From Beta vulgaris subsp. vulgaris (taxonomy: Eukaryota; Streptophyta; Magnoliopsida; Caryophyllales; Amaranthaceae), in NCBI RefSeq assembly GCF_026745355.1, contig NC_079202.1:8567339-8631338 (forward strand): a stretch of 64,000 nt of DNA, in the 5' to 3' direction. Numbering within the stretch: the stretch's first letter is position 1; every line of letters starts with the position of its first letter. Position numbers and translations under genes: made by a program. Under the pieces are notes generated by a model. It was not told the DNA's origin and did not search any database. It saw only the letters and a program-made list of their open reading frames with translations. This document shows, in pieces, positions 22,501 to 34,492 of the stretch.

Positions 22501-25500
22501 GCACTGAAATAGCAGGTACAAAATGTGAAACCATGACATAGACCGAATTGATATTATACTATATGCTTAATATTAAAAAGCTGCCCAGGCGCTAGGCGAC
22601 CTCAAGCGCACGAAAAATCGCTTTGGAAGTCCTAGGCAAGGCGGCCAATGATGGGAGCAGGCAGGCGCGCCTCAGGCCGCTTTTTGGAGAGGCACTGCCA
22701 CCTCAGTCGCTTTCAGGATAGATGCGCGAGAAGGAAGAAGATCAAAGCTAAAAACATTTGAAAAAGCGAAATTTCTTAAAATTAAAACTTACCAAGATTT
22801 AAACTCAAATTCAAACAAAAGCCCTCAATTAATTGCATGAAATTGCTTAAATTTCATCCCTAAATCAAAAGCCTAATCTGAAAAAAAAACTAATCTTAGA
22901 ATCTCATAAATAACTGTATTTTTGTGGCAAAGACTCGCCAACTGCAGCAGAGATTCCGGTGAGTAATCTCCAATGGTCTTCGCCAGTAATGCATCTCAGG
23001 TAAGTTTATCTGTTCTCGAATTTTCTTTTATCTCTCTACATGGTCTTCTCTTCCTATTCCTCTTTAAAGTGGAACTCTTGGTCCTTTTGCCACTTATTCC
23101 TTATTTCCTTTCTTTGTTTTTAATTTAACTATTCTACAAGCTTCTGCCTTTTGCTTTATTGCCAGCTCAGAACTGTAGTCACGTGTCTCTTAAAAAAAAG
23201 AAAGAAACAGTTGTAGTCACATGTTCTTTTTCTTTCTTTGTTTTAATTTATTTTGTCTGTGTATTCCTTCTCTCTTTTTCTGCTTCTGTTCCTTTTAGCC
23301 TCTCGTTAGATTTTATTTTTCAAAAATATGGAGTTAATTTTCTAATTACACTTGCTGGTAACACGTAGATTAATTTCATGGATAGACCTAACATAGGAAA
23401 TCATTAAAACCACATAAGATAATTTAACCATAAGTAGGCAGCAGCTTATAGTTTCAGCTACAACTTACAACAGCTTATATAATAATTTATTATTATCTTT
23501 ATGTTGTATAAATTATGTTGTACAATTGACAATAAGGATTTTGGCACCAAAGCTGTGCCTCGCATACGAGATATGTGCGCCTTCACCTTGCGCCTTATAA
23601 AACTAAGACTATGATCTATGGGATCACAAGTTGATCACAAGTTTTAGAGTGTATCAGTGCAGATACTGCTCTATCACATTACAGTACACTAAATAATAGA
23701 ACACAGCTAGCATTACAGGCCATAGTCGATACCTGCTGATTGGAATGAGCTCCAAAACTGGGAGCCTTGGATCTCAGCTTTTCAGCCTGGTCATACAAGT
23801 TGTAATGGAGGTAGTTGCGAAGCAGCAGGTTAAGAAGCGTTTCCTGCAGTATAAATAAATCATATTTTATGTTAAATCCACATGTGCAGGTGAACAAACT
23901 TAAGAAGTACGATATCTCAGAGAAATGAAAAAAGGAACACAAATTGTCGACAGCATACAAACCTGACCAAGCTCATCATGGTGCAAAGTGGTCAAACGAT
24001 GCAAAGTAAGGAGTTCACTGGAAGAGCAAAGTATTAGATAAGAGAAAAGTAACATGAAAGCAGCAATTTTCTAAATTGTGATTCATTTTTTTTCTTGGTT
24101 GCATTTGAATCTTATTTCGACACATACAATGAAGCCACGTAACTAATCTTTAAGATGAAAAACAATTCTAAACTTACCCACGGATTTCTGCAAGATCACC
24201 AGTTTGCTCATAACTCAGCGAATAGAAGGAATACAATTTTGACGCCAGAACATCAGCGACCCTTCTTTTTAGTGATTTCAAACGTGCAATGCTTGCAGCA
24301 GCACAAGCTTTAGCCTGATGATTTTCAGAATTAGCCATTAACTATGACAATGAAGAACACAAAACATGGTGGAAAGAAACAAAACACACCTCATTGTACA
24401 ATTTTTGATCAATCAGAAACAACAGTACAATCAAGTAGCAGAAGATTTCCAGCTCAGGTAAGGTGCTTTTCCCTGAAGTTTGCACAGCAGATGTTGCAGT
24501 ATCAACTTCCATTTCATGTTCACCTCCCTACATCAATGTTATTAAATTAAGTTGGGCTTTCCAAATTGGCAGAAATTTATAGCCACAAGCAACATTGAGC
24601 AAGGGAAACTAGTAACTAAAACTCAAGGGATGCATTTGAAACTAAGATACAAATAAATAACACGTCGATATTGTCTCTAAAGTGAAAACTTACATAAACA
24701 CCATGAGTTCATCATTACTCGTCCGTGAAATTGCAAAATCAAAAACCAAGAGGACGAATTTATAGTATACTTAAAAAGTATTATATATCAGGTGAAGAGG
24801 GAGTCAGCATTCTACAGTATGTTAAGATAGCAATTGAGGTGGGAAAGGTTGAGGAGGGGGAGGGAAGAGTGAGCTTGTATTTTCCTTTCCAATCTTTCAA
24901 ATTGGAAGAATTTGGTTTGTAAAAAGGGGAAAAAAAAATGGATCCTTCTAACTCCCTTCCCTTCTCTCATTTTAAATCAAAAAAACTGAAGATCAATTCT
25001 TCCATTTCCCTCCGAATTCCCCTATCCAAGCACAGTCTTATAGTGTGAAAAGTGGTTCTTTCATTGGACTTGATAATTCATTAGTTTGCAAAGACTTGTA
25101 AAGTTGAGCCTCTTTAATCAATTGGTACTTTTTTCTTTGTTAGGCTTAGGATGTGATGTTTTGAGCAGAAAACATTTTCATTTAAGCATTACCCCCCTCT
25201 TCCCTAAAGAATTGGTTGTGCCACAAAATGTTATCTTGTTGAGTAAATGCTAGTAGAAATTAGATTGGATTCAAATCTCTGATGGAAACCAAACTTATGA
25301 AAACAAAGTTGAGTAAATAGCTGAGTGAGATTGATTTCAAGAATCTTAATGCAAGCTGTCTTGTTGTTGCCCTTCACCTACAATCTCTTTCATTCAAAAG
25401 GAAAACTATATCGAAGGTGTTGTACAAGACTCTGTTGGCATGTATATAATTCTTGCAAAATAAAGCTTTCCTAACAGCAAAAAAGTTATGGAGACCCGAA

Positions 25501-28476
25501 CTTAGTGTTTTGTCATCTTTTTTCCAGCCAGAGGTTAAATCAAAACTAGGACTTGGCTTCACCTCAAAAAAAATTTAGGACTTTGCTGTATATTTGTTGC
25601 ATTGAGAGGCATAGTATGGTAGTTCTTTAAGAGTGATAAAATGATAAATGAGGCTCTTAGAGTGTAATCAGAATATCAAGAATTGTATCCCTATGTCATA
25701 GCTATCTTTGTCATAGGCAATGCTCAAAGCTGAAAAATGAACCTAGATATGGTTTAGTATTATTGTGGACATCTTAACGCTTATGACCCTTGTTAATTGC
25801 AATGTGTTTAGCATCATACTTAGGACCCAGACAAGTAAAAGAGAAAATCAAGTGCGGTTTTTTCTCTAGTACTCACAATAGCTTCCTTGCCAAGAATAAC
25901 AAAGTGACCCCTTCCTTGCCAAATAAAACAAAAGAGAAAATCAAGCACACTACATCTGAAGAAACTATTACGATCTTTCGGCACCTGTCAATCTGTCATC
26001 TAAGAATAAAAAGGTGGTCTTTGTCTCCTAAATTTTTTAAGAGTTAACATCATGGTAAGTTTTCACTTCCTTCGTTCTTCCTCCGCGTTAGTTACTTCCC
26101 AGTAACATGCTCTTCCTATTGGAGCTGATACCTTTGTTTCATGAATCAAGGATGCAATTGAATTGCATCTTTTCCCCACCTCCAAAAATAGTGGTACATT
26201 GTCAAGTCAGAAGTCAGATACCCATAGCCATTACAAAAAGAATACCAAAGATTTTTCTAAAAAAGGGTTAGTAGAGGTTTTTCTCTTACGTAAAACTTCC
26301 TAGGCATTGTTTATAATTTACTTTGGCTTGTGTTTTAAGTGATGAATGCTTGTTGGCAGCAAAGAACAGTCTTGCATAATTTTGTTTAAGAAATGTGTTC
26401 AAATTAGAGGTTAATATTTTGGAAGAGATTCTTGGTCCATAGAGGCTACAATGAATACCGATGCCCTGTGGCTGGTATAGGAGCATCAAGACTTTCACGG
26501 GGAACATTGTAAATAATTTTATCAATGAGAAATCTTTCAGTTTAAGAATTTTGTTCTATAGTAGACAGACATTATAGCATATATCTACTTAATCTTGAGT
26601 TTGTCATGTAGAAAAATAGGGGTAACTGATTGTAAAGACAAGCATAAATGAGGGTAATGATGTTCCATCCTATTGCTATGAACTAATCTGATTTCTAAGC
26701 GCAAGATATAGTCCGCATACTATGTGTTTCTTCCAGAAAAGTAATTGTAGTAAAGTTGACAATTGTCATAATAGTTGTTGGCAGTTAGGTATTAGATGTC
26801 AGCTGCCAAAAATCAAATTTATTATCTAAAATACTAGTGTTTGTAAATACAGCCGTTTATTTAGTTTTATATTAGATGTCAGCTGCCAAAAATCAAATTT
26901 ATTATCTAAAATATTTGTGTTTGTAAATACAGTCGTTTATTTAGTTATATATATATATATCTACATACATACATACTACCTTCACAAGCTACTTCAAAAC
27001 CCTAAATCTTTAACTAACCAAAGGACCGAGAGAAAAATAGAGAGATACCAAGGATCTAGAGGTTTGAACTATCATTTCTCAACCACTTGACCATAAACAC
27101 CTAAACCAGTCAAAGCTATGTCAAAACATTACTTCACCATATGCTACTATTCACCTTTAGTAGAGATTAAAATTGGTCTAAAATCAGAAAGCTGCTTGGT
27201 CAAATGTGATTCAAAAGTGTGTCGACTCTGAAGAAGTGATCAGATGCAGATGATTACTGAACGAAAGAAGTGCAAACTGAACAGAAGTACTACCAAATTG
27301 AACTTCTCTTTTTTTTTTTTTTTCAACTGTCAGTCTACAACTTACAATGTTCCCCTTCCCCCACCTTCTCCTAGAAACTTACACTACACATAGTGCAAGT
27401 TAACAAAATTTAAAATGAAACGTATTAAAGGACAAACTTCTAAACCCCATTGCCTATGAGAGAGAGAGCTACAATATATGCATATAATAAAGGACATAGT
27501 TGATACGATAACCTAACATTTCACTCTAGCAATATCATATAATGCCTCTCAATACAATGCAATGGCTATCTTGCAAAGTCCTAGTATTGATTGAAACACC
27601 CACTAGAGATAAGATGATAAAAGAAAAGAGGAAAAGTATGTCCTGCAAAAACAATCTCAACACCAAAGAACTTTGCACAAGAGGCAACAAGTTAACATCT
27701 TTTCTTGCTTAAATTGATAGATATTGCAAGTGAAGGCCAATTTTATATATGTTGCTTAAACTTGGTCCAACTTCACGTACTCCTTTGTTTCCATAAACAC
27801 AATATCCATAAAATAGGCGAACCCAATCTTACCAGACAAACGGCCGGATAACATTTTCCTATGACAATCAAGTTTCCTACTGAAATCAGTACAAATCTTA
27901 AATGCAAAATGGTTTTCACCAAAGGCATAAACTGATTAACTAGGCGAAACTTCACAAATCTTTCCAAACTACTTCCACAAGTCCAATCAAAATCCTCAAC
28001 GTCATAAATTACATGGTTCCACATTTTCAACTACAGATCATAACAACAAATAATGAACTATAAACCAGACCATAATCAAAGACAAAATCTTCCAATAAAA
28101 CACACAAATTACTAAAAGAAATATACCTTTGGAAGAAAAGCGGAGATTTTTCCATGTGCCTCAGAACCCGGAACAAGAGCATAATCAAGGAAAAGATGAA
28201 GCACACGAGACGTAAGCTTGTGACGAATAACAAAAGTAAGACGAATAGCACGAGAAATTCTACGAGTCTCTTTAGTGTAAGAACCAGTTTCCAACAACGA
28301 GGCAATCTCCTTCAAATCTGCGGGAAAATTGAACAAAATTCAAAACCCTAGAAATTGGGGAAAAATCAATTAAGCAAAAAACAATATTAGGGTTTACGCT
28401 TCAATGTGGGCGGATCGGCGGAGGAGAGAGAATTTGAGTGAGCTTGAGTGTCCTTCATTTCCACATCTTGAGTCAT
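19531..28476 (-). CDS. RPN3: 26S proteasome non-ATPase regulatory subunit RPN3 (PSMD3)
   Basis: RPN3 is a lid subunit of the 19S regulatory particle, which prepares ubiquitinated proteins for destruction in cytosol and nucleus. Coding exons in transcript order are 28476-28398, 28317-28127, 24527-24390, 24314-24178, 24017-23963, 23843-23733, 20452-20213 and 20043-19531. All have GT/AG borders and matching phases, and sum to 1,464 bp (487 residues), close to the usual plant length (about 488). The N-terminus is MTQDVEMKD. The middle is helical-repeat ([43 protein letters not shown]). The C-terminal exon holds the PCI/winged-helix part ([34 protein letters not shown]) and a charged tail ending EEEDDDF. 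No stop or frameshift is seen, so it should be functional. A 5'-UTR intron lies at 28483-28601. Confidence 0.97.
20453..23732 (-). other. RPN3 intron 6 (3.3 kb)
   Basis: Mostly AT-rich and non-coding. It holds a 73-bp Stowaway MITE (21287-21359) and a lone CACTACACCAAAA-type word at 20570. A GC-richer patch near 22585-22730 has repeated AGGCG/CTAGGC words. No exon-like frame was recognised. Confidence 0.6.
21287..21359. mobile_element. Miniature Stowaway MITE in RPN3 intron 6
   Basis: Ends CTCCCTCCATTTTC and (reverse complement) CTCCCTCCGTTTCC, flanked by TA on both sides (21285-21286 and 21360-21361). Tc1/mariner-type non-autonomous element, 73 bp. Confidence 0.8.
24528..28126 (-). other. 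RPN3 intron 2 (3.6 kb)
   Basis: Contains short frames without domains, an 80-bp exact-period dimer (26791-26950) and a following TA-repeat with ACATACATAC. The minus-strand frame 26286-26525 looks like decayed coding DNA, but I could not name it. Nothing suggests an extra exon, since the flanking exons join in phase. Confidence 0.6.
26791..26950. repeat. 80-bp tandem dimer
   Basis: ATTAGATGTCAGCTGCCAAA starts at 26791 and again at 26871, and the two 80-bp units differ at only a few positions. They are followed by (TA)n and (CATA)n microsatellite. Confidence 0.85.
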
Positions 28477-28720
28477 ATTTTTCTGCGATTGGAATTGAAA
28501 TGAAGCATAAAAATTGTAACGTTTAATTGCGATAAAGAAAAAAAAAGTATTTGAGAAAAGTGAAATTTGAAGGGATTTGAATGAATTTGAAGAAAAAGTA
28601 CCTGAATATTGAGAGATTGAGGAGTTGATTAAGGTTTGGAGCTCTGCTTTTGGTCCAGCTTTTAGTAGAGGTAGTGGTTCGTTTCTTTCTCTACAAGAAG
28701 GCAGAAACACAGTGAAGCGG
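28477..28720 (-). promoter_or_regulatory. RPN3: RPN3 5' UTR with leader intron
   Basis: On the minus strand, an exon ending TATTCAG at 28602 is followed by GTACTT. An acceptor GCAG lies at 28486-28483, six bases before the start codon. Leader introns are common in plant proteasome genes. The transcription start is not fixed. CAAAATAAAG (reverse strand, near 28725) is a weak TATA-like candidate. Confidence 0.55.
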
Positions 28721-28796
28721 CTTTATTTTGGGTCCTTCGGGAGGACTGATGAGGGAAGAATTGGGAAGAAAATAGAGAGAGTGTTTGAGAACATAA

Positions 28797-28964
28797 TGTA
28801 GATAACTGAATAATCAATTTTTACTATACAATTGTATTGTACACTGTAGTGTATGCGTAACTTTGTACGCAATTTTGGTGTATAAATTACCGCATTTATA
28901 TCAGTAAGATGGGCAATTAATCTATTTACATTTTGCATCTACTTCTCCCTTAATCTCTAACACA
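28797..28964 (+). mobile_element. Candidate Copia 5' LTR (3' part) with primer-binding site
   Basis: TGTAGATAAC at 28797 could start an LTR. TATAAAT at 28881 and an end TAACACA at 28964 are followed directly by TTATCAGCACGA, a sequence often found after the 5' LTR of UBN2-type plant Copia elements. A UBN2-type gag lies downstream on the same strand. No second LTR was found, so this rests on the PBS-like word and the order of parts. Confidence 0.35.
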
Positions 28965-29573
28965 TTATCAGCACGAACACTCTAAGGTATAATTATTATT
29001 TTTCTACTTCACAAAATTTACTACAAACTACTTTAGGTTTTTTTTTTTTTTGAGAAGTATGCTCTATAGTTGTTGAGCATTCGGATCTTCTATATCGGAA
29101 ACTCATAAAAAAAAAATTTAGAAACCTTTCATATCTAACTCTACTAGACTTCCCGTGAAATTATATTATACAAAGTAAAAATATACGCACCATATCCACT
29201 ATATACCTTCATCTCCTTTTATTTCCATTTTGGTACTCGCTCTAATAATATGATGTAATCTAATTATGAATTTTTTTTTATATTGGACATACACTATATA
29301 TAATAATACTTAAGAAGAAAAATAGAAAGAGAAAGAATATATGACTTTTGAATATGAGAAATAAGAGGGAAAGTAAGAATGATCTACTTCTTATAAGCTG
29401 TAAAAGAATCCAAGGTCATGTTTTTTTTCTTTCATAATACATATGGCTTTCATGCATGAAAACACTCCAATGCATAAAGGGAAATTAGTTTTACTATAGC
29501 CTATAATCTAATGGAATACAACATCATTGATCTTATCACTCATCATTTCTTTCCTTTGACTGCATATCACGTA
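28965..29573. other. AT-rich DNA, possible Copia leader
   Basis: No gene. It could be the untranslated leader of the Copia relic whose gag lies at 30.9-31.9 kb. Confidence 0.25.
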
Positions 29574-29890
29574 CTCCCTCCGTTTCCTAAAGATCTTCCC
29601 TCTTTCCGTTTAAGGGTGTTTCCAAAAGATCTTCCCTCTTTTGCTTTATTCCTTATTTGGCAAAACAAATTTCCCTATTTACCCTCTCATGTCACTATCA
29701 TATGGTCCACCATTACATTATTAATTCAATTTTACTCCCTTTCTCTCTCCTACTTTAACCCCTTTTATTTGTTTATTTATCTTAACCCCTTTCTCTCTCC
29801 TACTTTACTCACACCATGCCCCACACAACTTGATTTTCCTTGGTATCTGTAGGAACAGTAAGTGGGAAGATCTTTAGGAAACGGAGGGAG
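29574..29890. mobile_element. Stowaway MITE (317 bp)
   Basis: Perfect inverted ends of at least 25 bp beginning CTCCCTCCGTTTCCTAAAGA, with TA duplications at 29572-29573 and 29891-29892. The interior is pyrimidine-rich and non-coding. Confidence 0.92.
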
Positions 29891-30240
29891 TACAAGCTAA
29901 GAAAAAAAATGAAAGTCCTACCTATTTTTGGCATTTTCCCCTTGTTCTTATTATGTAGCATTTATTTCCTTTTATAGTATTATTGTTGTTTTTGTTCCTT
30001 TTGTCTTTCATTTAACCCTATAATAGAAAACTAAAACTGATGATATATAGAATATAATGGTTATCTTATGAGATCCTTATATTGTTGTCACAAGTTCTTT
30101 TGGGTATTGCTTCGTCTTATCAAATAAGTTTAATATTTCTTTCTTGTTTCTGTTAATACTGTTATCACTAGTAATAGTTACTTCTAGTCACGTGCCCTAG
30201 TTTCTCCAATATTATTAAATAATTATCTGTTTATTACCAA
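29891..30240. other. AT-rich DNA, nothing recognised
   Basis: No frame or repeat of note. Confidence 0.3.
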
Positions 30241-30286
30241 CATGTATACATTTACATATTGTAATATACAGTTTGGCAATTACCTC

Positions 30287-30294
30287 TATAAATA
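30287..30294 (+). promoter_or_regulatory. Strong TATA box
   Basis: CTCTATAAATACC is a textbook plant TATA element. A pyrimidine-rich leader follows, then GGCCACCATG at 30413-30421. Confidence 0.5.
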
Positions 30295-30418
30295 CCGGAT
30301 TACCCGTCTCTTACCACTACACACCCCTTATCTTATCTTTACATTTTTATCCAAATTCTATCCATCTCCCACTTTTCTTCTTCCACCTAATTTCGACCCC
30401 CATTTTTTCCCGGCCACC

Positions 30419-30634
30419 ATGAATCCCAACAACAACAATCAACCTTCATCTTCTTCTTTTGAAGAAGATTTTATGATGATACGGTTTTATTTTATCCCTC
30501 ATTATGGCTCGAATAGCCTCATTAATGGGGATAATTGTTTTCTTTTTTACACAAAAATAAAATCCAAACACAAATCCCCCCGGCAAAATAGTCCAAAATG
30601 CACAAAAAATTTCATTAGTTGTGCATTTTACTAG
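30419..30634 (+). CDS. Short unknown ORF behind a well-formed promoter
   Basis: 71 codons starting at an ATG in near-ideal context (GGCCACCATGA). The product begins MNPNNNNQPSSSSFEEDFMM, then drifts into sequence without a recognised domain. The TATA box 125 bp upstream and the pyrimidine-rich leader suggest the start of a real or formerly real transcription unit. An asparagine/serine-rich opening is typical of some plant transposon proteins, but I cannot name it. The longer frame from 30242 includes the leader and is unlikely to be the true start. Confidence 0.3.
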   Translation: MNPNNNNQPSSSSFEEDFMMIRFYFIPHYGSNSLINGDNCFLFYTKIKSKHKSPRQNSPKCTKNFISCAFY

Positions 30635-30889
30635 TTTTTTTTTGTTTTAGTATGTATTATATAGTCTTTTTTTCCTTTCTTGTTATCATTTTTTTTTTCA
30701 AAAAGATTAGTAGCTTCTATATACTAAACTTATATGGATAATGTGTTTGTAATATTTCTTTGCATAATATTTATGATGATAAAAATCAGGGGGAGATAAT
30801 ATATATGATTTATTATCATTTACTAATTTCAAATATTTACATGCTTGTAACAAAAGATGGAAGATCTAATGAAAAGACAATTTAATTAA

Positions 30890-31860
30890 CATACTAGATC
30901 TATCTGGGCATAATTTTTTAGAATGGAAGGTGGACGCCCAAATGAATTTAAAGGCCCGGAGATTGGCTGGAACATACAATTCAAAGTATCACGGCCCAAC
31001 AAAATGATGCAACTACATCAACCACTCTACATCAACCACATCGGTTAAGATAGCAACTGAACAAGAAAAGGCAAAAGCCTTAGTCCTTCTCAGGCATCAC
31101 TTACATGACAGTTTGAAAACTGAATATCTACTTGTGGAGGATCCCAAAGAATTATGGGACAACTTAAATGAAAGATATGGGCATCACAAAAGTGTGTTCC
31201 TCCCTAAGGCACATTTTGACTGGACCAAACTAAGGTTCCAGTATTTTAAAACAGTCAGTGATTACAATTCAACATTGTTTAGAATTGTATCATTGTTGAA
31301 ATATTGTGATCATCCCATGATTGAAGAGGAGATGAAAGATAAAACACTCTCCACTTTTCACGCTACGAATATAATATTGGCACAACAATACAGGTTAAGA
31401 GCTTTCCAAAAATACTCTGAGCTAATCTCAGTGCTGCTTATGGTTGAACAAAATAATGATCTTTTATTGAAAAATCATAATATCATACCTACATGGTCTT
31501 CAACCTCACATGAAATAAATGCAATAGAAAGCTATGATCCACCAGAAGAAAATGTTGTACATAAGGGTGGATGCAGTAATTGCAAGCAAACCCCAAAAGG
31601 GAAATATTTATGTTACAGATGTGGTATGACTGGGAATTGGGGCCGCACTTGCCGCACAGCCAAACATTTAGTAGAACTCTACCAAGCTTCCAAAAGAAAA
31701 GGAAAGGATGTGGAAGCCAACTTTGTCAATGAGGCAAATACCTCCATGCCTAGGCTTTACATATATGACTTTTTCATGGATGAAGCCGACTCGGGAAAAG
31801 ACTTTACACTGGGAGAAAACACACAAATTACTGGTGCAGCGAGAGGAGTGGGGTGAGGTG
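30890..31860 (+). pseudogene. Copia-type gag relic (UBN2 fold and CCHC knuckle)
   Basis: Gag coats the retrotransposon RNA. The upstream part (30895-31110, another frame) reads like the Copia gag start (LSGHNFLEWKVDAQMNLKA). The long frame 31113-31856 continues with ELWDNLNERYGHHK and KLRFQYFKTVSDYNSTLFRI, typical of UBN2 gag. A zinc knuckle (CYRCGMTGNWGRTC, where N replaces the usual GH histidine) is followed by a lysine-rich stretch. Protease, integrase and RT are missing, because the sequence changes character after 31850. This is a truncated, inactive element. Confidence 0.75.
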
Positions 31861-32164
31861 GCCTGGTGGGTAGTGCAGTGGTGGGTGGTGGTATGGGGTT
31901 GGTGGCTGAAAACAGGGGAGAAAGAAAGGGAAATAGATGAGAGAAAGGAATTAACTCTCTAGACCTAGCAAACTTGATGTCGTTAATCATTAATGGTATT
32001 TCAAAGCATTTTATTAAATAGTAAGGGTACCTAGTGCAATTTTGAAAGTACAGGGGTACCCCATGAATTTTAAAAATTCAAAAGGGTAGCATGTGAAAAA
32101 ATTGTACAATTAATTAGCATGAAAAATTAATTTGGCTTTAAGAAAACGAGCTTTAAAAATGCAA
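31861..32164. other. Unassigned DNA with GTGG-rich then AT-rich parts
   Basis: 31840-31920 is TGG/GTGG-rich. 32010-32105 contains paired GGTACC-containing phrases (AGGGTACCTAGTGC, AGGGGTACCCCATG) and resembles one arm of a long-TIR element. No partner arm was found. Confidence 0.25.
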
Positions 32165-32428
32165 CTAGTTATTAGGCCCGGGGTATGCTCCGAGTAAGAA
32201 AACATTTCATTTATTAATATAATACTTTATGATAATAACACTAAATACAACTTAGCCTAGTGGTTAAAACTTTAGTATATGTACTTGAGATCTTGGGATC
32301 AAACCCTATACTATGCAATTTCTTAATTTTTTTATTGTACATGGATTTCATGAACTAAAACTCCCTAGGGAGAGCGCCACGTGGCACAGTTTCTTGTTTT
32401 CACACGCCTTTTAATATATTTCTATAGA
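32165..32428 (-). mobile_element. Non-autonomous Helitron, copy A (264 bp)
   Basis: Read on the minus strand it starts TCTATAGAAATATATTAAAA and ends AATAACTAG, inserted between A and T as Helitrons require. It is homologous to 50248-50510 in the opposite orientation. The GC-rich word before CTAG (CCCCGGGCC) is the decayed end-hairpin. A tRNA-like A box and B box lie inside on the plus strand (32251-32268 and 32294-32306). Confidence 0.85.
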
Positions 32429-32581
32429 TTAATTATCATGAATCATTAACTGGGCTTTTAAAACTAGGCTTGGAATAAACAAATTGACTTTTATGTTCTT
32501 AAAACGATTTTGGGCTTAGCTTGTTGGATTGCTCTTCCTTTTTACTAAACAAATTAGGACTTTGGTATGTTTCATCATTAG

Positions 32582-33990
32582 GTGCTAAATGAGGAGATAA
32601 GATTATGTGTCTATAAGACCCCTTGGCTACTCCTTGGTGATCTCAATGAGGTTCGAAATCAAATCGAATATCAAGGTCATTGGAACTTTAGACCTTCTCA
32701 ATGTAAAGATCTGAACAGCTTTATGGACTCTACTTGCCTAGTTGATTTGGGTTTAAATAGAAACTCGTATACTTGGACAAATGCAAGGGAAGATGATGCT
32801 CTTATTTGTGAAAGATTGGATCATAATTTAGCAAAATATTATAGGATTTTGGTGTTTCCGTCTACTCAAGTAAGTAATCTTCTTTGTTCTTATTCTGACC
32901 ATTGTAGCTTGTATAGATGTCAATATTGAGTATCATACTGCTGGGAAGGCTTTTCCTTTTCGTTGTAAAGAAGCTTGGTTAGCCCACCTAGATTTCAAAT
33001 CCTTCTTTGTTAGAAATTGGTTGTACCCCCTATAGATTTTGTGTCAGGAAAGGCTAAATTTCTAAGCTCGATGGGTAGATGGATTCTAGGACTTTTGACA
33101 ATTTAATCTCACAAAAGAGAAAAATTTATGCTAGACTTAATGGTATTCAACTTTCGCTTCCTCGGGGACATTCTTCCTTTCTTGCTAATTTGAGCAATCA
33201 CTTCTTTTTGTTGACTTTAATATAATCGATCCATTCTACTGAAAAACGAATTTGTACCCACAAGCTGGGGTGGAATGGCGGAAATTTGGTGATTACAATA
33301 CCAAGTATCTTCATATATTGGAAAAAATAAAGAAGTCTAGGGGGAAGATTTCGACCCTTCAAGATTTGGATGGGAGTTGGATGCATGATGAGTTTATTCT
33401 AAATGAGATGGAAAGGTCTGCGTTTCTTTCAATTTTTCAGAGTAAACACGAGGTTTGTTCTCGTCACAATTTGTTTCTTAGTGATCACCCCCTTTCGGCA
33501 CAAGAGTCCATTACTCTCAATCATCATATTTCTTTGGATGAAATTCACTCAATCTTGTTTTGCGTGTCCCTTATCAAAAACTCGAGTCCAAATGGAATTC
33601 AATCAGTTTTCATCCAGCACGTTTGGGGAGATTTAAAAGATATTATGCACTTCTTTATTAATCAGCGTTTTATCAATGACCGTGAGAGATAAACAAATCT
33701 TATCTTTGTTTAATTCCTAAAAAGATTCTCCCCGGACTATCAATGACTTTAGACCCGTAAGGTTATGTGACACCATCTTGAAGCTGGTTACTAATATCAT
33801 TGCGTCTAGAATTCGTCCATTACTTTCCTCTACGATTAACCCTCTTCAATCTAGCTTTGTCCTTGATAGAACTATCACTGAAAATATCATTATTGTGAAA
33901 GGAATGGTCTATCTCTATAGTAAAGCTAACAGAAGGGAAAATATCATGGCCCTAAAAATTGATCTTACAAAAGCTTTTGCTTCACTATAA
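32582..33990 (+). pseudogene. Decayed LINE fragment (endonuclease to start of RT)
   Basis: Three frame segments read in order along an L1-like ORF2. 32582-32929 covers the end of the endonuclease (LLLGDLNEV, TWTNAREDDALICERLDH, YSDHC). 33252-33692 is the linker to RT (GDYNTKYLH through SSPNGIQ). 33778-33990 is the beginning of RT (KLVTNIIASRIRP, QSSFV, ALKIDLTKAF). Frameshifts and deletions separate them, and neither the YADD part nor a poly(A) remains. Much older than the LINE at 6.7 kb and from a different lineage. Confidence 0.8.
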
Positions 33991-34484
33991 GGAGATTGTT
34001 AAATCTCCCCGAATCAAAGAAAATCCCATACTTTCTAACTTAATATAAATTTCATAAAAATCTGATTTTTTAAATAAGTTTCAACAAAATATTTTAATTG
34101 TTTAAAGTTTTCAATTTTATTTAAAAGAAACCGATTTTTCAAAACAATCTTTAAAAAAAATTCCAAAAATTACATATTAAAATGTATAATGCTTCTATGA
34201 TTTTATTACCCAAAAATAAATTTTGGATTTTATAAAATTACTTATCAAACATTTATTTAAATAAATAAATAAATAAGTTCAAATGATTCCATCTAAAGTG
34301 ATTTTGAAATTAATTTAAAATGACGTTTCAAGATAAAATTTAAAATTGTTTTAAAATAATCATAATAAATGCCTAAAAATATAGAATATTACATACGTGG
34401 ATTGACTCAAATTTGAGTTCAGCCTTGATTTGAATTCAAGTTTCGAGTTCGCATTTTAAGTTTTCAATTTTAGCTTAATTCGAG
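33991..34484. other. Very AT-rich spacer
   Basis: Long A/T runs with a TAAATAAATAAATAAA patch near 34256. No feature seen. Confidence 0.35.
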
Positions 34485-34492
34485 ATTGCTAC

